Both the position numbers and the translations under genes were made by a program. From assembly GCF_026167525.1 (NCBI RefSeq), contig NZ_CP110679.1:992001-1056000 (forward strand): a stretch of 64,000 nt of DNA. The letters are read 5' to 3'. Of the stretch, positions 15,640-23,658 are shown one piece after another. Position 1 is the stretch's first letter; every line of letters starts with the position of its first letter. Source of the stretch: Sphingomonas sp. M1-B02 (GTDB lineage: Bacteria > Pseudomonadota > Alphaproteobacteria > Sphingomonadales > Sphingomonadaceae). The notes below the pieces were generated by a model. The model ran no database searches and was not told the origin of the DNA. It saw nothing but the letters and a program-made list of their open reading frames with translations.

Positions 15640-16200
15640 TCAGGCGGTTCCCGTGCTGCTTGCCAACAACCGCGGATCGATCCCCGCCGCGGCGAATCCT
15701 TTCGCCCAGCGGTCATCGGCCTCCACGCCGTACAGAAGCTCGGTATCCGCCTCGGTGTTGAACCAGCCGTGCCGCGTCATCTCTTCGTCCAGCTGCCCCT
15801 CGTCCCAGCCGGCATAGCCCAGCGCGACCAGCCACTGGCTCGGGCCCTTGCCCTCGGCGATCGCCCGCAGCACGTCGATCGTGCCCGAAAGCGCCCAGCG
15901 GCCGCCGACGTCGATCGTGTCCTGCCCACCCCAGTCGGTCGAATGCAGCACGAATCCGCGCCGCGGCTCCACCGGCCCGCCGAAATGCACCGGCCGGTCG
16001 GGCGCCTCGCCCGGATCGATCTCGAACTGCTTGAGCAGATCGTGCAGCCCCAGCCCGTCGATCGTCTCGCCGATGCCGATGCCCAGCGCGCCATCCTCGT
16101 CATGCGCGCACATCGCGATCACCGCGCGGGCGAAGCGCGGGTCGCCGATGCCGGGCATCGCCAGCAGAAATTGTCCGGTAAGATAGGGCGTCGACTCCAT
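15640..16200 (-). CDS. YqgE/AlgH family protein
   Basis: A 186-residue member of the YqgE/AlgH (UPF0301) family, cytoplasmic and of uncertain biochemical role. Typical segments: YLTGQFLLAMPGIGDPRF at the N-terminus, HSTDWGGQDT in the middle and ALGYAGWDEGQLDEE near the C-terminus. The ATG at 16200 (MESTPYLTG) fits family length. Its stop is eight bases from the right-hand AGGCGGAT copy of the IS. A peroxiredoxin gene is divergent. Confidence 0.9.
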   Translation of the reverse strand: MESTPYLTGQFLLAMPGIGDPRFARAVIAMCAHDEDGALGIGIGETIDGLGLHDLLKQFEIDPGEAPDRPVHFGGPVEPRRGFVLHSTDWGGQDTIDVGGRWALSGTIDVLRAIAEGKGPSQWLVALGYAGWDEGQLDEEMTRHGWFNTEADTELLYGVEADDRWAKGFAAAGIDPRLLASSTGTA

Positions 16201-16295
16201 GCCGGACCAACTTACCGGGGCGGCTTCGGCTCCGCCATGCTTGAAAAAGGTCGCGCGCACGCCGATTGGAGCCGGGACTCACAATGGAGAGACCT

Positions 16296-16778
16296 ATGAC
16301 CATCCAGATCGGCGATCGCATTCCCAGCACCACCTTCATCAAGGTCAATGAGAGCGACCCCGAGCCGGTCGATTCGGACAGCTTCTTCGCGGGCCGCAAG
16401 GTTGCGCTCTTCTCGGTCCCCGGCGCCTTCACCCCGACCTGCTCGGCCAAGCATCTGCCGGGTTTCGTCGAAAAGGCCGACGCGCTGAAGGCCAAGGGCG
16501 TCGACGAGATCGCCTGCACCGCGGTCAACGACGCCTTCGTGATGGGCGCCTGGGGCCAGGCCTCGGGGGTCGACGGCAAGGTCACGATGCTCGCCGACGG
16601 CAACGGCGCCTTCCCCAAGGCGGTCGGGCTCGAGATGGACGGCAGCAAGTTCGGCATGGGCGGCCGCGGCCAGCGCTTCTCGATGCTGGTCAATGACGGC
16701 GTCGTCGAGCAACTCAATGTGGAGGCGCCGGGCCAGTTCGAAGTCAGTTCGGCCGATTATATGCTCGGCCGGCTGTAA
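16296..16778 (+). CDS. Peroxiredoxin (Prx5/AhpE-like, redoxin family)
   Basis: A 160-residue thiol peroxidase that reduces hydroperoxides in the cytoplasm. The peroxidatic cysteine lies in VPGAFTPTCSAKHLPGF, near residue 49, with the classic PxxxTxxC motif. NDAFVMGAWG and the C-terminal FEVSSADYML are typical of Prx5-type proteins. The ATG at 16296 has GGAGAG upstream. An earlier in-frame start would add ten residues without a ribosome site. Confidence 0.95.
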   Translation: MTIQIGDRIPSTTFIKVNESDPEPVDSDSFFAGRKVALFSVPGAFTPTCSAKHLPGFVEKADALKAKGVDEIACTAVNDAFVMGAWGQASGVDGKVTMLADGNGAFPKAVGLEMDGSKFGMGGRGQRFSMLVNDGVVEQLNVEAPGQFEVSSADYMLGRL

Positions 16779-16848
16779 CATCGCATCCGTAACGGAACGC
16801 TGCGCTGCCGCGTGAGTTGAATGACGGAACTTGTTGAAAGGAAGCACC

Positions 16849-17112
16849 ATGGCCAACACTAACAGCAATCAATCGGGCCAGTCGGCGGGCGATACTGCCG
16901 GCGCGGCCTCGGATTCGAGCAAGTCTTTCCTCGATACCGCTCAGGAAGCTATCAGCGGCGCGGTCGACGCGACCGTCGGCGCCGTGAAGGAGCATCCGGT
17001 GGCGGCGGCGGCCATCGCGGCCGGCGCGGCGGCGGCCGTGGGCGGCGCAGTCTATGCGGCGACCCAGCTTGGCGGCGAGAAGGAAGCCCCTTCGAAGTCC
17101 ACCAAGAAGTAA
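16849..17112 (+). CDS. Small alanine/glycine-rich membrane-associated protein, unknown
   Basis: An 87-residue protein. The polar, serine-rich first third is followed by an Ala/Gly stretch (VAAAAIAAGAAAAVGGAVYA) long enough for one membrane pass, and then a lysine-rich tail. AAAGGAAG precedes the ATG at 16849. It resembles short DUF883-like or stress-associated proteins in style, but I cannot assign it. A GC hairpin follows the stop. Confidence 0.7.
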   Translation: MANTNSNQSGQSAGDTAGAASDSSKSFLDTAQEAISGAVDATVGAVKEHPVAAAAIAAGAAAAVGGAVYAATQLGGEKEAPSKSTKK

Positions 17113-17119
17113 TCCGAGC

Positions 17120-17146
17120 CGGCCCCTCCTCGTGCGGGAGGGGCCG
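17120..17146 (+). terminator. GC-rich stem-loop after the 87-residue gene
   Basis: CGGCCCCTCC (17120-17129) pairs perfectly with GGAGGGGCCG (17137-17146) around a 7-nt loop, eight bases after the stop. The tail is T-poor (TCGGTCTT), so it may be an imperfect intrinsic terminator. Confidence 0.55.
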
Positions 17147-17187
17147 TCGGTCTTGCCAGAGTCATTTTCGCGCATTAGCCGTCGAAG

Positions 17188-18642
17188 ATGACCCAAGCAT
17201 CCGATATCGTCGCCGAACTCGATCGCCTGTACCGCGCATCGGTCGAGCGGCTCCAGGCTTCTCTCACGCTATACCTCACCGAAGGCACCCCGCCTGACCC
17301 GCAATCGCGGCATGACGGCAGCTTCGCCTACCCCGAAATCAGCGTCCGCTATCGCGGCGGCACCAATCGCCCCGTCCCGCGCCGCTCGTTCGGTCGCCTC
17401 GTCGAGCCGGGCGACTATCGGATCAGCGTCACCAAGCCGGCGATGTTCGCCGACTATCTCACCGAACAGCTCACCTTCCTGATCGAGGATTATGAGGTCG
17501 AGGTCTCTGCCCGCCCGGGGCGCCAGGAAATCCCCTTCCCCTATGTCCTCGATCCGGGCCACGCGCTGAGCCTCGACGAAGTCTCGGCGATCGACATTGC
17601 CCGCCACTTCCCCGCCACCGAGCTCGCCCATATCGGCGACGAGATCGCCGACGGCCTGTGGATCTCCAGCGACGACACCCGCCCGCTGGCGCTGTTCGAT
17701 GCGCTGCGCACCGATTTCTCGCTGGCCCGCCTCCGCCACTATACCGGCACGCCGACCGAGCATTTCCAGCAATATATCCTGTTCACCAACTATCACCGCT
17801 ATGTCGACGAGTTCGTGCGCTTCGCCTGCAACCAGCTCGGTCCTCAGGAAAATGGCCAGCCGAGCCGCTTCACCTCCGTCTCGGGCGCCGGCGGCATCCT
17901 CGTCGAGGCCGGCGACGACACCGATCGCCTGCTCAACGACAGCAGCGCCTGGCGCCGCCACCAGATGCCGGCCTACCATCTGATGGCCGAGGGCCGCACC
18001 GGCATCACCCTCGTCAACATCGGCGTCGGCCCGTCCAACGCCAAGACGATCACCGATCACCTCGCAGTGCTGCGCCCCGAGGCATGGCTGATGATCGGGC
18101 ATTGCGGCGGCCTACGTCCCAGCCAGCGGATCGGCGACTATGTCCTCGCCCACGCCTATCTGCGCGACGATCACATCATGGACGACGTCCTGCCCCCCGA
18201 AATCCCGATCCCCGCGATTGCCGAGGTCCAGCTCGCGCTCGCCCGCGCCGCCGAGACCGTCTCGGGCCAGTCGGGCGACGAGCTCAAGCAGCGCCTGCGC
18301 ACCGGCACGATCGTCACCACCGACGATCGCAACTGGGAGCTGCGCTACTCCGCGACCGCACTCCGCTTCTCGCTAAGCCGCGCCGTCGGCGTCGACATGG
18401 AGTCCGCCACCCTCGCCGCCCAGGGCTATCGCTTCCGCGTCCCCTACGGCACCTTGCTCTGCGTCTCGGACAAGCCGCTCCACGGCGAGCTCAAGCTCCC
18501 GGGGCAAGCAAACCGTTTCTACGAGCGCGCGATCAACGAGCATCTCCGCATCGGCATCGAGACGTGCGAAGAACTCCGCCGCGAAGGCGCCAAGCTCCAC
18601 AGCCGCAAGCTGCGCGCGTTCAACGAGCCGCCGTTTCGCTAA
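17188..18642 (+). CDS. amn: AMP nucleosidase
   Basis: A 484-residue enzyme hydrolysing AMP to adenine and ribose-5-phosphate, the same length as E. coli Amn. The N-terminal regulatory domain holds VRYRGGTNRPVPRRSFGRL. The C-terminal nucleoside phosphorylase-like domain has VNIGVGPSNAKTITDH, MIGHCGGLRPSQRIGDYVLA and GVDMESATLAAQGYRF (catalytic acidic region). Single-gene unit with a small acidic-protein gene 58 bp downstream. Confidence 0.95.
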   Translation: MTQASDIVAELDRLYRASVERLQASLTLYLTEGTPPDPQSRHDGSFAYPEISVRYRGGTNRPVPRRSFGRLVEPGDYRISVTKPAMFADYLTEQLTFLIEDYEVEVSARPGRQEIPFPYVLDPGHALSLDEVSAIDIARHFPATELAHIGDEIADGLWISSDDTRPLALFDALRTDFSLARLRHYTGTPTEHFQQYILFTNYHRYVDEFVRFACNQLGPQENGQPSRFTSVSGAGGILVEAGDDTDRLLNDSSAWRRHQMPAYHLMAEGRTGITLVNIGVGPSNAKTITDHLAVLRPEAWLMIGHCGGLRPSQRIGDYVLAHAYLRDDHIMDDVLPPEIPIPAIAEVQLALARAAETVSGQSGDELKQRLRTGTIVTTDDRNWELRYSATALRFSLSRAVGVDMESATLAAQGYRFRVPYGTLLCVSDKPLHGELKLPGQANRFYERAINEHLRIGIETCEELRREGAKLHSRKLRAFNEPPFR

Positions 18643-18700
18643 CGGCTGAGCGGGATATCTGTTCGTCTTCGGAGCGTTCAGCCTCCGGAAGGAGCCCAGC

Positions 18701-18841
18701 ATGAACCCCGAGCCCACAGCCCCCAAGCCCGCCAACGAAGAGGGAACCCACGCCCACCAGCCCGACGGCACCGATTCTTCGGCCGAATTCGACGCGGGGA
18801 TCGCCGACGAAAACACGATCCCCGATCAGATCCCGGAATAA
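18701..18841 (+). CDS. 46-residue acidic, disordered hypothetical protein
   Basis: MNPEPTAPKPANEEGTHAHQ begins a short protein rich in P, E, D and T with no hydrophobic segment. A strong GGAAGGAG sits seven bases upstream, good evidence that it is translated. The style is very similar to the 50-residue gene at 34445-34597. Function unknown; likely intrinsically disordered. Confidence 0.6.
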   Translation: MNPEPTAPKPANEEGTHAHQPDGTDSSAEFDAGIADENTIPDQIPE

Positions 18842-18844
18842 GCC

Positions 18845-20686
18845 TCACCACCCCTGCGGCTGACCCTTATTTTGCTGATCGAGCCATTTCTTCAGCGGCG
18901 CGAAATATTCGACCATTGCCTTGCCCGAAATCTCGCGGCTGCCGGTGAACGCCTGCAGCGCATCGGGCCAAGGCTTTGATGCCCCCATTTCCATCATCTG
19001 ATTGAGCCGCGCGCCGACCTGCTTGTCGCCGAAGAAGGAGCAGCGATGCAGCGGCCCCTTCCACCCGGCCTGGTTGCATGCCGCCTTGTAGAATTGGAAC
19101 TGCAGGATGCGCGCGAGGAAGTAGCGCGCATAAGGCGTGTTGCCCGGGATATGATATTTGCCGCCCGCATCGAACCGGGTCTCGTCGCGCGCCACCGGCG
19201 GGGCGATGCCCTGATAGTCGAGCCGCAACTTGTCCCAACCCGCCTGATATTGCCCCGCCGGGATCGCGCCCGAAAACACGCCCCAGCGCCATTTGTCGAT
19301 CAGCAGCCCGAACGGCAGGAACGCGATCTTGTCCATTCCCTGGCGCAGCAGCAGCCCGATATCCTTGTCGGCACTCGGCACCTTGTTCTTTTGGAGCATC
19401 CCGATCTGGACGAGATACTCGGGCGTGATCGAAAGTGCGACGAAATCGCCGATCGCCTCATGGAAGCCGTCATTCGCGCCGTTACGATAGAGCTGCGGCT
19501 GCGCCTTATAGGCGCGCTGGTAGTAATTGTGGCCCAGCTCGTGATGGATCGTGACGAAATCGTCGGCATTCACCTTGATGCACATCTTGATCCGGATGTC
19601 GTCCTTCTCGTCGATATCCCAGGCCGAGGCATGGCACTGGACTTCGCGGTCCGCGGGCTTGAGGAACAGCGAACGTTCCCAGAAACTGGCGGGCAAGGCC
19701 GCAAGCCCCAGCGACGAATAGAAATTCTCGCCCGCCTTCACCATCTTGAGATGATCAAAGCCCTGTGCCTTCAACAGGTCAGAGACGTCATAGCCGACAT
19801 CGCCCGCTCCGGCGGGAGCTACGACATCATAGATATTGCCCCATTCCTGCGCCCACATATTGCCGAGCAGATCGGCGCGGATCGGCCCGGTCCTGGCCTG
19901 AACGGCGTCGCCATATTTCTCGTTGAGCTTGCGCCGGACATAGCTGTGTAGCGCCAGATAGAGCGGCTTGACGTCGGCCCAGAGCTTGTCGGTCAGCTTG
20001 GCGAAATCGTCGGCCGGCATGTCATAGCCCGATCGCCACATCGCCCCGGTATCGGCAAAGCCTAGCTCGACCGCGCCCTGGTTGGCGATCCCGACCATCT
20101 TGGCATAATCGCCGCGCATCGGCGCGCCGACCTGGTCGTTCCAGCTCGTCCACATCTCCCTGAGCTCGGCCGGGTTGCGGCTTTCGCCCATCGCCGCCTC
20201 GATGTCGCTGCCGTTGATCGGCTTGCCGTTCAGCGTGCCCTTGCCCTTGCCATATTGCGAGCCGAGCTTGGTCGCGATCGCACTCAACTCAGTGGCGGCG
20301 CCCGGCGTGGTCGGCGCAGGCAGCGTCAGCGCGCCGCGCAGCATCGTCAGTTGGCGCTTCTGCTCGGCGGAAAGCCCCGGCGCCTTCTGCAACCGCGCCG
20401 CCTCCAGCGCCCACCGTACCGCCATCTCGGTACGCCGCGCGCCATAGGTCGCGGCCAGCGCATCGGTATCGTCGGTGATATAGGTCGCATTGATCCAGTC
20501 GATCCGCGAGGCTTCGAGGCTGAACGCAGTCGCTTCGGCCTGGGCACGCTCGATGAAGGCCTGAGCCTCGGCGGCGGTCGGCGCGGCCTGGGTCGAGGCC
20601 GGGGTCTGCGCCTGCGCCTGCGCCGAAGCGGGCGAGACAGCGAGCACCGCGGCAAGTGCGAAGGTGGAAATGCCGATATGTTTCAT
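18845..20686 (-). CDS. M2-family (ACE-like) peptidyl-dipeptidase, exported
   Basis: A 613-residue zinc peptidase of the M2 family (angiotensin-converting-enzyme-like). A signal peptide (MKHIGISTFALAAVLAVSPASA) is followed by an Ala/Gln/Thr-rich linker. The zinc site is TIHHELGHNYYQRAY, and GFHEAIGDF supplies the downstream glutamate ligand. It probably trims dipeptides from peptide C-termini in the periplasm. The ATG at 20686 gives a clean signal peptide; the frame continues upstream without a good start. Convergent with the small acidic-protein gene. Confidence 0.92.
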   Translation of the reverse strand: MKHIGISTFALAAVLAVSPASAQAQAQTPASTQAAPTAAEAQAFIERAQAEATAFSLEASRIDWINATYITDDTDALAATYGARRTEMAVRWALEAARLQKAPGLSAEQKRQLTMLRGALTLPAPTTPGAATELSAIATKLGSQYGKGKGTLNGKPINGSDIEAAMGESRNPAELREMWTSWNDQVGAPMRGDYAKMVGIANQGAVELGFADTGAMWRSGYDMPADDFAKLTDKLWADVKPLYLALHSYVRRKLNEKYGDAVQARTGPIRADLLGNMWAQEWGNIYDVVAPAGAGDVGYDVSDLLKAQGFDHLKMVKAGENFYSSLGLAALPASFWERSLFLKPADREVQCHASAWDIDEKDDIRIKMCIKVNADDFVTIHHELGHNYYQRAYKAQPQLYRNGANDGFHEAIGDFVALSITPEYLVQIGMLQKNKVPSADKDIGLLLRQGMDKIAFLPFGLLIDKWRWGVFSGAIPAGQYQAGWDKLRLDYQGIAPPVARDETRFDAGGKYHIPGNTPYARYFLARILQFQFYKAACNQAGWKGPLHRCSFFGDKQVGARLNQMMEMGASKPWPDALQAFTGSREISGKAMVEYFAPLKKWLDQQNKGQPQGW

Positions 20687-20738
20687 GGGGGTGCCCTTGA
20701 GCGGAGATGCCCGACAGTCGGCCCCTGCCCCCGCCCCG

Positions 20739-21500
20739 TCAACCGCCCAGAAACTCGGCGATCGCCTGTCCAAGCTCGGGCCGGCTCACCGCGCTCATAT
20801 GGTTTCCCGGTATCTCGACGAAGCTGCCTCGGGGCAGCAAATCGGCGATCTCCTCCGCCGAGCCATTGTCGAAATCCTCGGCGCCCGAGATCACCACCGT
20901 GGGCTGCACGATCGCACCGATCGCTTCCACGGGCGTATCGACGAAAGTCTCCAGGATCAGCAACAACGCCTCGGGATCTCCCTTCGTCGTCTTCAGGAAT
21001 GCCTCGGTCATCCACTCGGTGCTGCCACGTTCGAAGCTGCCGAGATTGGTGAGCACCCGCCGGAAATATTCGCCGCGTCCGCCGGTCTTCTCCAGCCCCG
21101 TGAGCCCCATCCCCGCCAGCACGACGCGCCGCGGCGCCGCGCCGTTGGCGAGCATCCGCACCACCGTCCGCGCTCCAAGCGAGTAGCCGCCAAGATCGTA
21201 ATCGGTCAGCCCCAGGTGCGCGATCAGCGCCATCCCGTCGCGCATCAGAGCATCGGGGGGATAGGCCGCCGGATCGTGCGGCTTCGCGCTTTCGCCATGC
21301 GCGCGCAGATCGGGCAGGATCAGCCGGAAGCCACGCTCGGCAAGCATGGCCGCATGGCCATAGCGGATCCAGTTGATGAACGCGTTCGAGAAATAGCCGT
21401 GGATCAGCACCACCGGGCGCCCCGTCCCGACTTCGTGCCACGCCAGGTCGACTCCGTCGAAGCTGGTGAAATGATGCGTTTCAGTCGGGAAGCTTGCCAA
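20739..21500 (-). CDS. Alpha/beta-fold hydrolase
   Basis: About 253 residues with an alpha/beta-hydrolase layout: VVLIHGYFSNAF (oxyanion HG), LPDLRAHGES, the nucleophile elbow LGGYSLGARTV (serine) and the late histidine in PGNHMSAV. An acidic partner is likely in VISGAEDFDNG. Substrate unknown. The TTG at 21500 is the first workable start and overlaps the GFA-family gene by 20 bp, so the two are probably coupled. Confidence 0.85.
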   Translation of the reverse strand: MASFPTETHHFTSFDGVDLAWHEVGTGRPVVLIHGYFSNAFINWIRYGHAAMLAERGFRLILPDLRAHGESAKPHDPAAYPPDALMRDGMALIAHLGLTDYDLGGYSLGARTVVRMLANGAAPRRVVLAGMGLTGLEKTGGRGEYFRRVLTNLGSFERGSTEWMTEAFLKTTKGDPEALLLILETFVDTPVEAIGAIVQPTVVISGAEDFDNGSAEEIADLLPRGSFVEIPGNHMSAVSRPELGQAIAEFLGG

Positions 21501-21924
21501 GATTTTCCATCCAGCGGTTCGTGACGTTGGGATTTTCGTCGGTCCGTGATGCAGGCAGCGGACTGGTGTCAAGCCAGTCGCGATGCCAGCTTTCGCTGCC
21601 CGAATGCGATACAGGCTTGAACCTCCAGGGATCGTCGAAGCTCCCGACGGTCAGGTCCATCCCGTCGCCGTCCAGGAAGGCGAAGGTCAGCGGTGTCCCA
21701 CAAAGCGCGCAGAAGCCGCGCTCGGCGATCACCGACGATCGATAGAGGTCGGGCTCCCGCTCCCACGTCACGTCGGCCTTGCGAACCCCCTTGAATGCGA
21801 TCGAGACGCCGCCGGTCGCGCGCTGGCACATCCGGCAATGGCACAGATATGCCGCGTCGTCCTCGATCGTCACGCGATAGCGAACCCGCTTGCACTGGCA
21901 TCCGCCGCTCATGCTCTCCGTCAC
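21481..21924 (-). CDS. GFA-family (glutathione-dependent formaldehyde-activating enzyme-like) protein
   Basis: A 147-residue zinc protein of the GFA/CENP-V family. Cysteines are in the canonical places: GGCQCKRVRY, YLCHCRMCQRATG and GFCALCGTPL. Many members have no proven link to formaldehyde, so the function is open. The GTG at 21924 has GAGGAG six bases upstream; the ATG at 21912 is the alternative. Divergent from the marR-type gene and coupled to the hydrolase downstream. Confidence 0.85.
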   Translation of the reverse strand: MTESMSGGCQCKRVRYRVTIEDDAAYLCHCRMCQRATGGVSIAFKGVRKADVTWEREPDLYRSSVIAERGFCALCGTPLTFAFLDGDGMDLTVGSFDDPWRFKPVSHSGSESWHRDWLDTSPLPASRTDENPNVTNRWMENLGKLPD

Positions 21925-21958
21925 GCTTGTCTCCTCTGCAATTGCTGCGCCGCACAAC

Positions 21959-21998
21959 GCAACTAGGTTGCGTGTTGCAATCAATAAGCCTGCTTATT
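21959..21998. promoter_or_regulatory. Two inverted repeats between GFA and MarR genes, probable MarR operators
   Basis: GCAACTAGGTTGC (21959-21971, 5-bp arms) and AATAAGCCTGCTTATT (21983-21998, 6-bp arms) are both perfect inverted repeats in the 85-bp divergent gap, the second ending just before the marR start. Their size fits MarR-dimer sites, suggesting autoregulation of the marR-emrAB operon and possibly of the GFA gene. Confidence 0.5.
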
Positions 21999-22009
21999 AT
22001 ATGCGCGCC

Positions 22010-22456
22010 ATGACCGACACTCTGGGATTTCTGTTAAGCGACACCTCCCGCCTGATGCGCCGCCGTTTCGACGAGCGCGCACGCAGCAGCGGCGCGACGG
22101 GTGCGCAATGGCGAATGCTCAAGATACTCGAACGGCACGAGGGATTGAACCAGGGACAGCTCGCAGAGTTGCTCGAAGTCGAACCGATTACCTGCTGCCG
22201 GATGATCGATCGCGTGGAGGAGGCCGGGTTCGTCGAACGCCGCCGCGATCCCGCCGATCGCCGTGCCTGGCGGATCCATCTGACCGAAAAGGCACGCCCG
22301 GTCCTCGCCGATCTCAAGGATGTCGCCGGCGGCATGATCGAAGACGCGCTCCAGGGGATGAGTTCCGCCCAGCGCGACGAACTGGTCGCACTTCTCAACA
22401 TCGTCCGATCGAACATCTCCCAGACTCCAGAAAGCAAAGAGGCCGCAAATGGCTGA
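22010..22456 (+). CDS. MarR-family transcriptional regulator
   Basis: A 148-residue winged-helix regulator. The DNA-binding part is LNQGQLAELLEVEPITCCRM followed by the wing [19 protein letters not shown], with terminal helices for dimerisation. Its stop overlaps the emrA start by 8 bp, so it probably controls the efflux operon. ATG at 22010 (MTDTLGFLL) or 22001. No ribosome site is visible, so the transcript may be leaderless. Confidence 0.93.
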   Translation: MTDTLGFLLSDTSRLMRRRFDERARSSGATGAQWRMLKILERHEGLNQGQLAELLEVEPITCCRMIDRVEEAGFVERRRDPADRRAWRIHLTEKARPVLADLKDVAGGMIEDALQGMSSAQRDELVALLNIVRSNISQTPESKEAANG

Positions 22457-23555
22457 CGCAGATCCCAAGTTCAGCAAGTCGGAAGCGGCGATCGCGATCG
22501 ATCCTGTCGTTATGCCCGACCCGGTCGCCGAGGCCGAAGCCCCAGTCCGCACCAGGCGGCGCTGGCTGGCGCCCTTGCTCAAGTTCGGCGTGCCAGCGCT
22601 GCTGCTGGCGATCGTCGGCTATTTCTACTTCACCGGCGGGGGCACCGTCTCGACCGACAATGCCTATGTCAGCCAGGACAAGGTTTCGGTCTCGAGCGAC
22701 GTCGCGGGTCGCATCGTCACGGTCGCGGTGAAGGAGAATCAGGTCGTCAAGAAAGGTGATCTGCTGTTCGAGATCGATCCCGAACCGTATCGCATCGCCG
22801 TAGCCTCGGCCAACGCCGCGATCGCCGCGGCACAGGTCCAGGTCCAGACGCTCCAGACCAGCTATGCCGGCACCGGCGCCGACATTCAGGCGGCGCGCGA
22901 TACGCTCCAGGCCGCACAGGAAGATTATGGCCGCCAGGCCGAGCTGATGAAGAGTGGCTTCACCACGCGCGCCCGTCTCCAGCAGGCCGAGCATTCGGTC
23001 GAGCAGGCCCGCGCCACCGTCAATCGCGCCGCCGCCGACGCCGCCGAAGCGCGCTCGAAACTGTCGACCGGCTCGGCCGGGGAAAATCCGCAGCTCGCCG
23101 CCGCCCGCGTCCAGCGCGAAAAGGCGCTGCTCGATCTGAGCCGTACCCGCGTTTATGCGCCCACCGATGGCATCGTCAGCCAGGCGGATCGGCTCCAGGT
23201 CGGTCAGATGATGATGACCGGGCTTCCGGCCGTCACGATCGTCCGCGGCCAGGGCGCCTGGCTCGAGGCCAATTTCAAGGAAACCGACCTCAACAGGATG
23301 CGCGTCGGGCAAAAGGCCGAAGTCAGCTTCGATGCCTATCCGGGCCTGCACCTGAAGGCCCACGTCGCCTCCATCGGCGCGGGTACCGGCTCCGAATTCG
23401 CAGTGTTGCCGGCGCAGAACGCCAACGGCAATTGGGTGAAGGTCACTCAGCGCGTGCCCGTCCGCATTGCCATCGACGAAGCCAGCCCCCGCCCGCTGAT
23501 CGCCGGCCTCTCGGCCGACGTGAAGGTGGACGTAGAGGACACGCCGACAAAGTAG
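22449..23555 (+). CDS. EmrA-type periplasmic adaptor of a tripartite efflux pump
   Basis: A 368-residue HlyD-family membrane-fusion protein. A cytoplasmic tail is followed by one membrane segment (about residues 40-60, FGVPALLLAIVGYFYF), a split lipoyl/barrel-sandwich domain starting STDNAYVSQDKVSVSSDVAG, a coiled-coil hairpin (about residues 120-195) and a beta-barrel. It links the inner-membrane EmrB-type transporter to an outer-membrane channel. Overlaps marR and precedes emrB. Confidence 0.92.
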   Translation: MADADPKFSKSEAAIAIDPVVMPDPVAEAEAPVRTRRRWLAPLLKFGVPALLLAIVGYFYFTGGGTVSTDNAYVSQDKVSVSSDVAGRIVTVAVKENQVVKKGDLLFEIDPEPYRIAVASANAAIAAAQVQVQTLQTSYAGTGADIQAARDTLQAAQEDYGRQAELMKSGFTTRARLQQAEHSVEQARATVNRAAADAAEARSKLSTGSAGENPQLAAARVQREKALLDLSRTRVYAPTDGIVSQADRLQVGQMMMTGLPAVTIVRGQGAWLEANFKETDLNRMRVGQKAEVSFDAYPGLHLKAHVASIGAGTGSEFAVLPAQNANGNWVKVTQRVPVRIAIDEASPRPLIAGLSADVKVDVEDTPTK

Positions 23556-23564
23556 AATTTAACC

Positions 23565-23643
23565 GTCACCCCGGCGAAAGCCGGGGTCTCCTGCCGCAGG
23601 CGCTGCGCCGCCGACCAAAGATCCCGGCGTTCGCCGGGGTGAC
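23565..23643. repeat. Palindromic intergenic repeat (CACCCC type)
   Basis: Arms starting at 23565 (GTCACCCCGGCGAA) and ending at 23643 (TTCGCCGGGGTGAC) flank a 30-bp centre, filling the emrA-emrB gap inside an operon. RNA folding here could change the EmrA:EmrB ratio. Confidence 0.8.
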
Positions 23644-23658
23644 GAAAATGGATCTGAC

